The notes beneath the pieces were generated by a model that was given only the letters and a program-made list of their open reading frames with translations, was not told the DNA's origin and did no database searches. A stretch of DNA of 64,000 nucleotides from Falsirhodobacter halotolerans (GTDB lineage Bacteria; Pseudomonadota; Alphaproteobacteria; Rhodobacterales; Rhodobacteraceae). The stretch covers positions 62,001-126,000 of the forward strand of contig NZ_JALJAZ010000003.1 in assembly GCF_022899245.1 (NCBI RefSeq). Direction: 5' to 3'. Positions within the stretch are counted from its first letter, which is position 1. The number at the start of each line of letters is the position of its first letter. Below, one piece after another: positions 35,173-42,966 of this stretch. Made by a program: the position numbers and the translations under genes.

Positions 35173-35347
35173 CCCCAGCGAATGGGCGCATCGGCAAAGC
35201 GGGGGAAGGCGGACATGAACCGGATCGCGACACCCGTTGTGCCCCCCCATTCCGCCCCCCACCCTCTGTCGGTTTTTTCGCACGCGCAGGACGAATTGAA
35301 CCGCAGGTGTGGATTTTCAGCATCACCTGCGCTATACTCCGGACCTC

Positions 35348-36502
35348 ATGCAAAGCTCCGATACCCGCCTCCCGCCTTCGCCCGGACCTGCGTCCGATAC
35401 CGCCTCGCACAAACCTTATGACCGCATTGCCGTGATCGGCGGTGGGGCGTGGGGCACGGGATTGGCCACCGTCGCCGCCCGTGCCGGACGCGATGTCCGC
35501 CTGTGGATGCGCGACCCCGCGCAGGCCGAAGAGATGGCCACCCGCCACACCAACAGCCGGTATCTGGGCGATCTGGCCCTGCCGCGGTCCATCCGCCCCA
35601 TGACCGACATGGCGCAGGCGCTGGACGGGGCCGAGGCGGTTCTGCTGGTCACGCCCTCCACCACCATCCGCGACATGGCCGGGCGGATCGGCGCCTTGGC
35701 CGCGCCGGGCGTTCCGATCTTCGTCTGCGCCAAGGGGATCGAGGCGGATACCGGCCTTCTGATGTCCGCCGTGGTGGAGGAAGCCGCCGAGGGCCGCGTG
35801 ATCGGCACCGTGACCGGCCCGACCTTCGCCGCGGAAACGGCGGCGGGGCATCCGACCGCCGTCACCGTGGCCTGCACCAGCGCGGACGACACGCCCCCCC
35901 GCGCGCGCGCCGCATCGCGCATGGCGCTGGCGCTGACCACCGGCAGCTTCCGCCCCTATGTCTCCGACGACATGGCCGGGGTCGAGGTGGGGGGCGCGGT
36001 CAAGAACGTGATCGCCATCGCCTGCGGCATCCTTGCCGGTGCGGGCTTTGGCGACAATTCCCGCGCCGCCATCATCACGCGCGGTCTGGATGAGATGAAG
36101 GAGCTGGCCGTGCGCCTTGGCGGACGGCGTGAGACGGTGACGGGGCTGGGGGGTCTGGGCGATCTGATCCTGACCTGCTCCTCCCGCCAGTCGCGCAACT
36201 TCTCCTATGGGTTCCAACGGGGGCAAGGCATCCCCGACGCACAGGTGTTCGAGGGCCGCCCCGTCGTGGTGGAGGGGCGCCACAACGCCATCACCGTCAC
36301 CGACCTTGCCCGCAAGCTGGGGCTGGAGATGCCCATCTGCGAGATGGTCCGCGCCATCACCGCCGAAAGTCAGCCCATCGCCATCGCCTTCGCGAACTTC
36401 TGGGCCGCGCCGCTTCGAGGGGAACCCCGCGCGCTGGATCTGGAATTCGATCACCCGGCCGTGGAGGCCGTCACCCGCCATTTCGAGGACAAGTTTCAAT
36501 GA
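35348..36502 (+). CDS. gpsA: NAD(P)H-dependent glycerol-3-phosphate dehydrogenase
   Basis: This 384-residue enzyme reduces dihydroxyacetone phosphate to glycerol 3-phosphate. The Rossmann motif IAVIGGGAWGTGLA follows a 28-residue Pro/Ser-rich extension not usual in GpsA. The catalytic Lys is in VGGAVKNVIAIACG, and NSRAAIITRGLDEM and GLGGLGDLILTCSS are family marks. The stop overlaps ggpP by 4 nt. In this operon it probably supplies glycerol 3-phosphate for glucosylglycerol synthesis rather than, or as well as, for phospholipids. Confidence 0.93.
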   Translation: MQSSDTRLPPSPGPASDTASHKPYDRIAVIGGGAWGTGLATVAARAGRDVRLWMRDPAQAEEMATRHTNSRYLGDLALPRSIRPMTDMAQALDGAEAVLLVTPSTTIRDMAGRIGALAAPGVPIFVCAKGIEADTGLLMSAVVEEAAEGRVIGTVTGPTFAAETAAGHPTAVTVACTSADDTPPRARAASRMALALTTGSFRPYVSDDMAGVEVGGAVKNVIAIACGILAGAGFGDNSRAAIITRGLDEMKELAVRLGGRRETVTGLGGLGDLILTCSSRQSRNFSYGFQRGQGIPDAQVFEGRPVVVEGRHNAITVTDLARKLGLEMPICEMVRAITAESQPIAIAFANFWAAPLRGEPRALDLEFDHPAVEAVTRHFEDKFQ

Positions 36503-37266
36503 CCAGACCCATTCCCGCCGATTGGCGTTTCACGCTGGCCACCGATCTGGACGGCACCTTTCTTGGCGGCACCGACGCCATGCGCAAGACGCTGTATGAC
36601 TGGATCGAAGCGCGTCGGAGCGAGGTGGGCCTGATCTTCGTCACCGGACGCGATCCCGACTTCATCGCCCGGATGTGCGCGGACGGCGTCATGCCGTGGC
36701 CCGATTTCATCGTGGGGGATGTGGGCACCACCATCGCCGGGGTGGACGGACGGACCATCGCGCCGATCGCCGAGCTGGAGCGCCACATCACCGACACCTG
36801 GGGCGACCGGGGCGATCATGTGCGCGGCGTCCTGAAGGACGCGCCCGGCCTGGTGGAGCAGGATACGGCGTTCCGCCACCGCGTCAGCTATCACTGGGAT
36901 CCCGCGACCTATGACCCGGCCAGCGTGACCCCGCTGGAGGAGGCGTTCGACATCCTGATCTCGCACGGCTGCTATCTGGATGTGCTGCCCAAGGGGGTGT
37001 CGAAGGGGCCGTCGCTGCTGCGCCTCCTGGATCAGTTGGGGATCGACCCCGAAACGGTTCTGGTGGCGGGCGATACGCTGAACGATCTGTCGATGTTCCA
37101 GACGGGCCTGCACGGCGCGGTGGTGGGCGAAAGCGAACAGGGTCTTCTGGACGCCACGCGCGATCTGCCGCGGGCGCGCCACTGCGACGCCCCCGGCACG
37201 GGCGGCATTCTTGAGGCGATCCGGGCGTTCGGCCTGCATCCCGATGTGGCCGAGGTGCCGGCATGA
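36499..37266 (+). CDS. ggpP: Glucosylglycerol-3-phosphate phosphatase-like HAD hydrolase
   Basis: This 255-residue HAD phosphatase has motif I TDLDGTFLGG, motif II VTGRD, the Lys in PKGVSKGPSL and motif IV AGDTLNDLSMF, in the sucrose/trehalose-phosphatase style with a cap inserted after motif II. It is overlapped at both ends by gpsA and a GgpS-type synthase, so removal of phosphate from glucosylglycerol phosphate is the likely reaction. It differs in length from the cyanobacterial phosphatase, so the assignment leans on context; a mannosyl- or trehalose-phosphate substrate is the main alternative. Confidence 0.78.
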   Translation: MTRPIPADWRFTLATDLDGTFLGGTDAMRKTLYDWIEARRSEVGLIFVTGRDPDFIARMCADGVMPWPDFIVGDVGTTIAGVDGRTIAPIAELERHITDTWGDRGDHVRGVLKDAPGLVEQDTAFRHRVSYHWDPATYDPASVTPLEEAFDILISHGCYLDVLPKGVSKGPSLLRLLDQLGIDPETVLVAGDTLNDLSMFQTGLHGAVVGESEQGLLDATRDLPRARHCDAPGTGGILEAIRAFGLHPDVAEVPA

Positions 37267-38780
37267 GTTCGGATCTCGTCGTCGTCTATCACCGCCAGCC
37301 CTATGAAGAACACGTTCTGCCCGACGGCTCCACGGAACTGCGCGAAAATGCGTCGCCCAACGGAATCGTGCCCACGCTGAAGGGTATCATGGGCCGGATG
37401 GGCAACGCCGCCTGGGTTGCATGGAAACACGCCGACGATCCCGCCAACCCGGACTTCGAACGGGTGATCGAGATTGACGACAGTTTCGGCAAATACAAGG
37501 TCAGCCGCCTGCCGCTGACGCCGGCGCAGGTGTCCAGCTTCTATCACGTCACGTCGAAAGAGGCGTTCTGGCCGATCCTTCACGGGTTCAAGGAGAAATA
37601 CAATTACGACCCCGTCGATTGGCCGACCTTCCGCGAGGTCAACTGGGCATTCGCCGAGGCGGCCGCGCGCGAGGTGTCCGACAACGGCGTGGTCTGGATC
37701 CACGATTACAACCTGTGGCTGGTGCCCGGCTATCTGCGTCAGATCAAGCCCGACGTGAAGATCGCGTTCTTCCACCACACACCTTTCCCTTCCGCCGACA
37801 TGTTCAGCGTCCTGCCCTGGCGGGAGGAGATCGTCCGGTCGCTTCTGGCCTGCGACCAGGTGGGGTTCCACATTCCGCGCTACGCCCAGAACTTCGCCTC
37901 GGTCGCGCATTCGCTGACCAAGGCGCGAACCATCACGGACGAGTTGACATCGGACACAATGACCCCGCGCGGCGCGGCGCTGTCGGAACGGTTCACCCCC
38001 GTGACGATGGAACATCGCGGGCGGCGCATCCAGATCGAGGTGAACCCCGTCGGCGTCAACACCGACTTCATCGCCGAGATCGCGAGCACCCCCGAGGTGG
38101 ACGAAAAGGTCGAGCAGATCCGCGATTGGCTGGGGGATGCGCAACTGGTCGTGTCGGTCAGCCGCACCGATTACACCAAGGGCAACATCGAACAGCTTGA
38201 GACGTTCGAGCGTTTGCTGGCCCGTCGCCCCGAATTGCATGGCAAGGTGCGGTTGATGCTGGTGTCGGTCGGGGCGAACCGCGCCATGACCGCCTATGAG
38301 GAGGTGCAGCAGCGCATCGAGGAGCTGACGGGCCGGATCAACGGCACCTATGGCAGCTTCGAATGGCAGCCGGTTTCGCTGATTTCGACCGCGATCCCGC
38401 TGGCGGAACTCGTCGCTTACTACCGGGCGGCGGATGTGGCCTCAATCACGCCGCTGGCGGACGGGCTGAATCTGGTCGCCGCGGAATACTGCCTGTCAAA
38501 GCAGCCGGGCGATGTTCCGGGCACGTTGATCCTGTCGGAATTCGCAGGGTGCGCTGTGCTGCTGAACGGCGAGATTCCGGTCAATCCCTTCTCCTACGCG
38601 TCGATGGACCGGGCGCTGGATCAGGCGCTGGCGATGAGCGAGGAGGAAAAAGTCCCCCGGATGACCGAATTGCGCACCTCGGCCAAACGGTGGAGCATTT
38701 CGGCTTGGAGCGACCGGACCACGCGTCAGTTCGAGCTTTTGCGGCGGGCCGATACCGGTCTGGACGGCGCGATCACCTGA
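37263..38780 (+). CDS. ggpS: Glucosylglycerol-phosphate synthase, GT20 family
   Basis: This 505-residue glycosyltransferase is similar to trehalose-6-phosphate synthases but follows cyanobacterial GgpS in its diagnostic parts: VVYHRQPYEE, SPNGIVPTLKG, FYHVTSKEAFWPILH, WIHDYNLWLVPGYLRQ and FFHHTPFPSADMFSVLPWRE. It joins ADP-glucose to glycerol 3-phosphate. With gpsA and the phosphatase it forms a complete route from dihydroxyacetone phosphate to the osmolyte glucosylglycerol. The ATG overlaps ggpP by 4 nt. An automatic annotation might call it trehalose-6-phosphate synthase. Confidence 0.87.
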   Translation: MSSDLVVVYHRQPYEEHVLPDGSTELRENASPNGIVPTLKGIMGRMGNAAWVAWKHADDPANPDFERVIEIDDSFGKYKVSRLPLTPAQVSSFYHVTSKEAFWPILHGFKEKYNYDPVDWPTFREVNWAFAEAAAREVSDNGVVWIHDYNLWLVPGYLRQIKPDVKIAFFHHTPFPSADMFSVLPWREEIVRSLLACDQVGFHIPRYAQNFASVAHSLTKARTITDELTSDTMTPRGAALSERFTPVTMEHRGRRIQIEVNPVGVNTDFIAEIASTPEVDEKVEQIRDWLGDAQLVVSVSRTDYTKGNIEQLETFERLLARRPELHGKVRLMLVSVGANRAMTAYEEVQQRIEELTGRINGTYGSFEWQPVSLISTAIPLAELVAYYRAADVASITPLADGLNLVAAEYCLSKQPGDVPGTLILSEFAGCAVLLNGEIPVNPFSYASMDRALDQALAMSEEEKVPRMTELRTSAKRWSISAWSDRTTRQFELLRRADTGLDGAIT

Positions 38781-38784
38781 CAAA

Positions 38785-38819
38785 CGCGCGGTCGGGACGC
38801 TTAGTTTGCCGGCCGCGCG
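38785..38819 (+). terminator. Hairpin after ggpS
   Basis: CGCGCGGTCGG pairs with CCGGCCGCGCG (one G-U) around a 13-nt loop, 5 bp after the ggpS stop. The stem is strong but lacks a U-tract. Confidence 0.45.
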
Positions 38820-38935
38820 CATTATGCCGTTGACGTATCCGAACGCCCGTTCCAAAACAGCGTCAGGTGGCGCGGCCCGCGCCAAAGAACCGAGGCGCAA
38901 CGGATGCCGGACGTCCGTTCAATACGAGATACGTC

Positions 38936-40351
38936 ATGACCAAGACATCCACCCCCCTTCTTCGCGCCGCGTTCCTTGGAACGGCCATGGTCCTGCTGGC
39001 GGGGTGTGGGGTTATGGATTACACCGCCCCCACGGCCGACGTGTCGCGTGAATTCAGCGCACCGGCCCCGGCGCGGGATGCCGCGCGGGGGATGCAATGG
39101 TGGGCGGCCTTCAACGACCGTCAGTTGAACGCGTTGATCCAAGCAGGCCTTGCCCGCAACCTGAACGTGGCACAGGCGATCGAGGCGGTGAACGAGGCGC
39201 GGGCCAACGCCCGGCTGGTGGGCGCGAACGACCTGCCCGATGTGGCGGTGGGCGCGGCGGCGACGCGGGGCGACACCGAAGGGGCGGGGCGCGTGGTCGA
39301 CACGACATCGGCCAACGCCAGCGTGTCGTGGATGATCGACCTGTTCGGCCGCAACCAGAACGCCCGCGCGGCGGCAGGGGCGCAGCTTGACAGCGCCTAT
39401 CTGTCCATCGACGTCGCGCGCCTGACGATGATGAGCGCGATCGCCCAGGCCTATATCGACGTGCGCTATTTCCAGGAAACCATCGCCCTGACCCGTCAGA
39501 GCATTTCCAGCCGTCGCGAATCGCTGGGCCTGACGGAGACCAAGGTCGAATACGGCAGCGCGCCACGTCTGGAACTGGTGCAGGCGCAGCAATTGGTGGC
39601 GCAGGCCGAGGCGCAGTTGCCCGCGCTGGAGGTCGGGTTCGACCAGGCGGTCAACCGTCTGGCAACCCTGACCAACCAGCGGACCGCCACGCTGAAGGCG
39701 CAATTGCAACGCGGCGCGCCGCAGCCCCGACCGCGTTACGCCGCCAGCGTCGGCGTCCCCGCCGAGGCGATCCGCAACCGCCCCGACGTGATGGCGGCGG
39801 AGCGGGATTATGCCGCCAGCGTGTTCAATGTCGGCGTGGCACGCGCCGCATTCTACCCCTCGCTGTCGTTGACGGGGAATATCCAGCCGATCAACATCTC
39901 GGGCGGGGGAAATTTGAAGGTCTGGAGCTTCGGGCCCCAACTGAACCTGCCGATCTTCAACGCGGCCAACAACGCCAACCTGTCGGTGGCCGAATCGCGC
40001 GCGGTGCAGGCACGGCTGGGATGGCAATCGACCGTCCTTGGCGCTGTGGAAGAGGTGGAGAACGCCCTTGCCGCCTACAACCGCGACGGGCGCAACATCG
40101 CCGCCCAGCAACGTCTGGTCAGCGCGGCGCAGGAAACCGTCAACCTGTCGCGCACCAGCTTCGACATCGGCGACACCGAATTCTTCACCGTTCTGGATGC
40201 CGAACGCACCCTTCTGGATGCGCGCAACTCGCTCAGCCAGGCGGTGCGGCAGCAGGCGCAGAACTACGTCACGCTCAGCGTGGCCACGGCGGGATCGGGG
40301 CTTGGCCCCCGCGCGGTGCAAACCGCGGCCGTGCCAGCGGCGGCCAATTGA
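38936..40351 (+). CDS. Outer-membrane efflux channel lipoprotein, NodT/TolC family
   Basis: This 471-residue protein has a signal with lipobox VLLAGC (Cys near residue 25) and two OEP repeats of NodT-type RND/MFS outer channels: WWAAFNDRQLNALIQAGLARN, RPDVMAAERDYAASVFNVGVARAAFYPSLSL and FGPQLNLPIF. It forms a trimeric duct. It has no inner-membrane pump beside it; EmrAB at 21.9-24.5 kb lacks such a channel and is a possible partner. The Ala-rich C-terminus is probably disordered. Confidence 0.92.
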   Translation: MTKTSTPLLRAAFLGTAMVLLAGCGVMDYTAPTADVSREFSAPAPARDAARGMQWWAAFNDRQLNALIQAGLARNLNVAQAIEAVNEARANARLVGANDLPDVAVGAAATRGDTEGAGRVVDTTSANASVSWMIDLFGRNQNARAAAGAQLDSAYLSIDVARLTMMSAIAQAYIDVRYFQETIALTRQSISSRRESLGLTETKVEYGSAPRLELVQAQQLVAQAEAQLPALEVGFDQAVNRLATLTNQRTATLKAQLQRGAPQPRPRYAASVGVPAEAIRNRPDVMAAERDYAASVFNVGVARAAFYPSLSLTGNIQPINISGGGNLKVWSFGPQLNLPIFNAANNANLSVAESRAVQARLGWQSTVLGAVEEVENALAAYNRDGRNIAAQQRLVSAAQETVNLSRTSFDIGDTEFFTVLDAERTLLDARNSLSQAVRQQAQNYVTLSVATAGSGLGPRAVQTAAVPAAAN

Positions 40352-40421
40352 CACCTGAGGCAAACGCCATAGATTGCCGTCAGTCGCCCCTGTGGGTGGG
40401 CCACCGACGGCAGGGATTATC

Positions 40422-41525
40422 GTGAACGAACGCGACGACTGGCATCTGACGGATCTGCTGCGATACGAACGCGGGCGCGGCGACCCGTTCGCCGCCGCCG
40501 TTCGGGCCACGCGGATGCCGATGTTGGTCACCGATCCACATCAATCCGACAATCCCATCGTGTTCGTGAACGAGGCGTTCCAGACGCTGACGGGATATTC
40601 GCGCGATGAATGCGTGGGGCGGAACTGCCGGTTCCTGCAGGGGGAGCGGACGGACCCCCACGCCGTTGGCGTCCTGCGCGAGGCGGTGCGCAACGGCAAG
40701 GATGCAACCGTGGACATCCTGAATTACCGCAAGGATGGCACCTCGTTCTGGAACGCGCTTTATATCAGCCCCGTGCGCAACGACGATGGTGAGGTGGCGT
40801 TCTTCTTCGCCTCGCAGTTGGACATTTCCGATCGGGTGGCGGAACGTCAGGATATCGAACGCCAGCGCAACGTGATCGCCGACGAGGTGGAGATGCGCAC
40901 CTCGGAACTCAAGGACGCGCTGGCCGCGAAGACCCGTCTGCTGGACGAGCTTGACCACCGGGTGAAGAACAATCTGGCGATGATCGGCAGTTTTCTGCGG
41001 CTTCAGGCCCGCGCGGTGAACGATCCCAAGGTGCGCCGCATGGCCGAGGCGACAATGATGCGGGTCGATACCCTGTCCGCCGTCCACCGGCACATCTATC
41101 TTGATGGCCAGCTTCTGCCGCTGGACGTCGCGGATTTCGCGCAGACCCTGCTGACCGATTTCACCCGCCAGAAGGGGCAGGGGCGTGTGCGGATCCGAAC
41201 CGAGATCGAGCCGTCGCCCGTGCGCGCGCCCGTTGCCTCGACCATCGGCATCGTGATGGGGGAGATTGTGGACGGCATGATCTCGCACACCGCTGCGACG
41301 GGGGGGGATGTTGCCTTGCACGTCAAAAGCACGATCGGAGCGTCGGTCATCACGCTGAGCACGACGGCCGCGGATTTCACGCTGTCCTCGGTCGATCCCG
41401 ACGGGCTTCGCGGAACGCTTATCGCGCGGCTGTCGCGCTCGTTGGATCTGACGATCGTGGAAACGCGCGACGATCACCGCGCCACCGTCATCATCACCAT
41501 TCCCGCCCGAAGGATGACGAATTGA
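40422..41525 (+). CDS. LOV-domain sensor histidine kinase, HWE/HisKA_2 type, with degenerate catalytic domain
   Basis: This 367-residue protein has a LOV domain (about 25-137) with the flavin-adduct Cys69 in GRNCRFLQG and the conserved Gln in FFASQLDIS, then a linker coiled coil and a HisKA_2 helix with H179 in LDELDHRVKNNL. The C-terminal ATP-binding domain is altered: the N-box reads GEIVDGMISHT where functional members have NELVTNALKHA, and no DxGxG G-box is present. It may therefore bind light but not phosphorylate itself. The GTG at 40422 follows AGGGA at proper spacing. A receiver protein is coupled downstream. Confidence 0.88.
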   Translation: MNERDDWHLTDLLRYERGRGDPFAAAVRATRMPMLVTDPHQSDNPIVFVNEAFQTLTGYSRDECVGRNCRFLQGERTDPHAVGVLREAVRNGKDATVDILNYRKDGTSFWNALYISPVRNDDGEVAFFFASQLDISDRVAERQDIERQRNVIADEVEMRTSELKDALAAKTRLLDELDHRVKNNLAMIGSFLRLQARAVNDPKVRRMAEATMMRVDTLSAVHRHIYLDGQLLPLDVADFAQTLLTDFTRQKGQGRVRIRTEIEPSPVRAPVASTIGIVMGEIVDGMISHTAATGGDVALHVKSTIGASVITLSTTAADFTLSSVDPDGLRGTLIARLSRSLDLTIVETRDDHRATVIITIPARRMTN

Positions 41526-41974
41526 ACCGCCCTCTGCCATCCCTGAATGTCCTCCTGATCGAGGATGAGCCGCTGATCGCCATGGACATGCAGATGATGC
41601 TGGAAGATGCGGGTCACACGGTCGTGGCCGAGGCGACCACGATGTCCGAACTGGAAGACATTCTGCCGGGTATCGCCCCCGATGTGGCCTTCGTGGACAT
41701 CCAGCTGGGCGACGGGTCGTCGGGTGTGGATGCCTGTCGCCTGATTCGCAACGCATGGCACGACACCGTCGTCATCTTCGTGACCGCCAACCCCGCCATG
41801 ATCCCGCAGGATTATGCCGGAGGGCATGGCGTGATCGCCAAGCCCTTCACGCAAGACGGCTTCATGTCGGCGATGCAGTATCTTGGCGAAGGCATCAGCG
41901 ATCCCCCGCCCACGGTGGCGAAGCCGAACGCGTTTTGCGCATCCCCGGCCTTTGCCGCGCGGTGGGGGGCCTAA
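41522..41974 (+). CDS. Single-domain response regulator
   Basis: This 150-residue receiver has the acidic pair in LLIEDEPLI, the phospho-accepting Asp in VAFVDIQLGDG, the Thr in FVTANP and the Lys in AKPF. No output domain follows; the C-terminal 30 residues look disordered. The start is a TTG overlapping the kinase stop (TTGA), so the two are made together. Receivers of this kind in alphaproteobacteria act as phosphate sinks or relay to other kinases. The partner may be the LOV protein or another kinase, given the poor ATP site upstream. Confidence 0.87.
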   Translation: MNRPLPSLNVLLIEDEPLIAMDMQMMLEDAGHTVVAEATTMSELEDILPGIAPDVAFVDIQLGDGSSGVDACRLIRNAWHDTVVIFVTANPAMIPQDYAGGHGVIAKPFTQDGFMSAMQYLGEGISDPPPTVAKPNAFCASPAFAARWGA

Positions 41975-42039
41975 GGTCTCTTGCCATCCGGCCCCGCGTT
42001 TCGCAGAACGGCGCGCATGGGCCAGGCAAGGAACCACGG

Positions 42040-42909
42040 ATGACACGACCGGAAGTAACAGGATTTTACGAACCACGCAGCGGGTCGATCCAGTATGTCG
42101 TGGCCGACCCTGCGACGAACCGGTGCGCGATCGTCGACCCCGTTCTTGATTATGACGAGAAATCGGGGCGCACCGGCACCACCGAGGCGGATCGCATCCT
42201 GACCTTCGTGGCGGACCGGGGCCTTGCGGTCGATTGGGTTCTGGACACGCATCCCCATGCCGATCACTTCTCGGCCGCGCCCTATCTGTCGGAAAAGACG
42301 GGCGCACCGATGGGCACCGGCGCCCGGGTGGTGGACGTGCAGGCGCTGTGGAAGGATTTCTACAACTGGCCCGAATTCCCCGCCGACGGATCGCAATGGG
42401 ATCACCTGTTCCAGGAAGGGGAGGTGTTCGCCATCGGAAACATGACCGGACGGGTCATGTTCTCGCCGGGGCACACCCTGTCTTCGATCAGTTTCGTGAT
42501 CGGTGACGCGGCGTTCATTCACGACACGCTGTTCATGCCGGACAGCGGCACCGCACGCTGTGATTTCCCGGGCGGATCGGCCAACCGCCTTTGGACATCC
42601 ATTCAGGATATCCTGGCCCTTCCGGACGACACCCGCCTGTTCGTCGGGCATGATTACGGACAGGGCGGGCGGGAGCCTGCGTGGGAAAGCACGGTCGGGG
42701 AGCAAAAGCGCACGAACCGCCACATTGCCGCCCACCGGACCGAGGAGGAGTTCGTGGCCGCCCGGACCGCCCGCGACCGCAGCCTGCCCATGCCACGCCT
42801 GATCCTTCACGCACTGCAGGTGAACATCGCGGGCGGCCGCCTGCCCGCGCCCGAGGCGAATGGCCGCCGGTATCTGAAAATCCCGCTGGACCTGCTGGGC
42901 GACGACTGA
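42040..42909 (+). CDS. MBL-fold hydrolase, persulfide dioxygenase (Blh/ETHE1)-like
   Basis: This 289-residue protein has the metal motif LDTHPHADHFSAA, the downstream His in FSPGHTLSSISF, and Asp/His ligands in IHDTLFMPDSGTARCDFPGG and FVGHDYG. The DTLFMPDxGTARxDFPGG stretch is characteristic of the ETHE1/Blh branch, non-heme iron enzymes that oxidise glutathione persulfide to sulfite. An AAGGA ribosome site precedes the ATG. The BigR repressor and rhodanese partners typical of blh operons are not adjacent. Confidence 0.88.
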   Translation: MTRPEVTGFYEPRSGSIQYVVADPATNRCAIVDPVLDYDEKSGRTGTTEADRILTFVADRGLAVDWVLDTHPHADHFSAAPYLSEKTGAPMGTGARVVDVQALWKDFYNWPEFPADGSQWDHLFQEGEVFAIGNMTGRVMFSPGHTLSSISFVIGDAAFIHDTLFMPDSGTARCDFPGGSANRLWTSIQDILALPDDTRLFVGHDYGQGGREPAWESTVGEQKRTNRHIAAHRTEEEFVAARTARDRSLPMPRLILHALQVNIAGGRLPAPEANGRRYLKIPLDLLGDD

Positions 42910-42915
42910 GGGGCG

Positions 42916-42941
42916 GGAACAGCCCCGACCCCACATGCGTT
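42916..42941 (+). promoter_or_regulatory. EcfG-type promoter of the phospholipase D-family gene
   Basis: GGGAAC, 17 bp, then CGTT matches GGAAC-N17-CGTT exactly. It lies just after the stop of the MBL gene, with a predicted start about 18 bp before the ATG at 42967, giving a short normal leader that contains the GGAGG ribosome site. Confidence 0.6.
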
Positions 42942-42966
42942 GCCGACCGTAAGATCGGAGGCGCGA

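Noticed and set aside
35127-35216. Longer alkA start at 35216
   Set aside because: The extra 30 residues show no glycosylase similarity, lack a ribosome site and would cover the promoter of the gpsA operon.
35333-35338. TATACT ten bases before the gpsA ATG, considered as evidence for a leaderless message
   Set aside because: No -35 element is found at proper spacing, and an exact GGAAC-N17-CGTT promoter lies 170 bp upstream. Kept only as a note.
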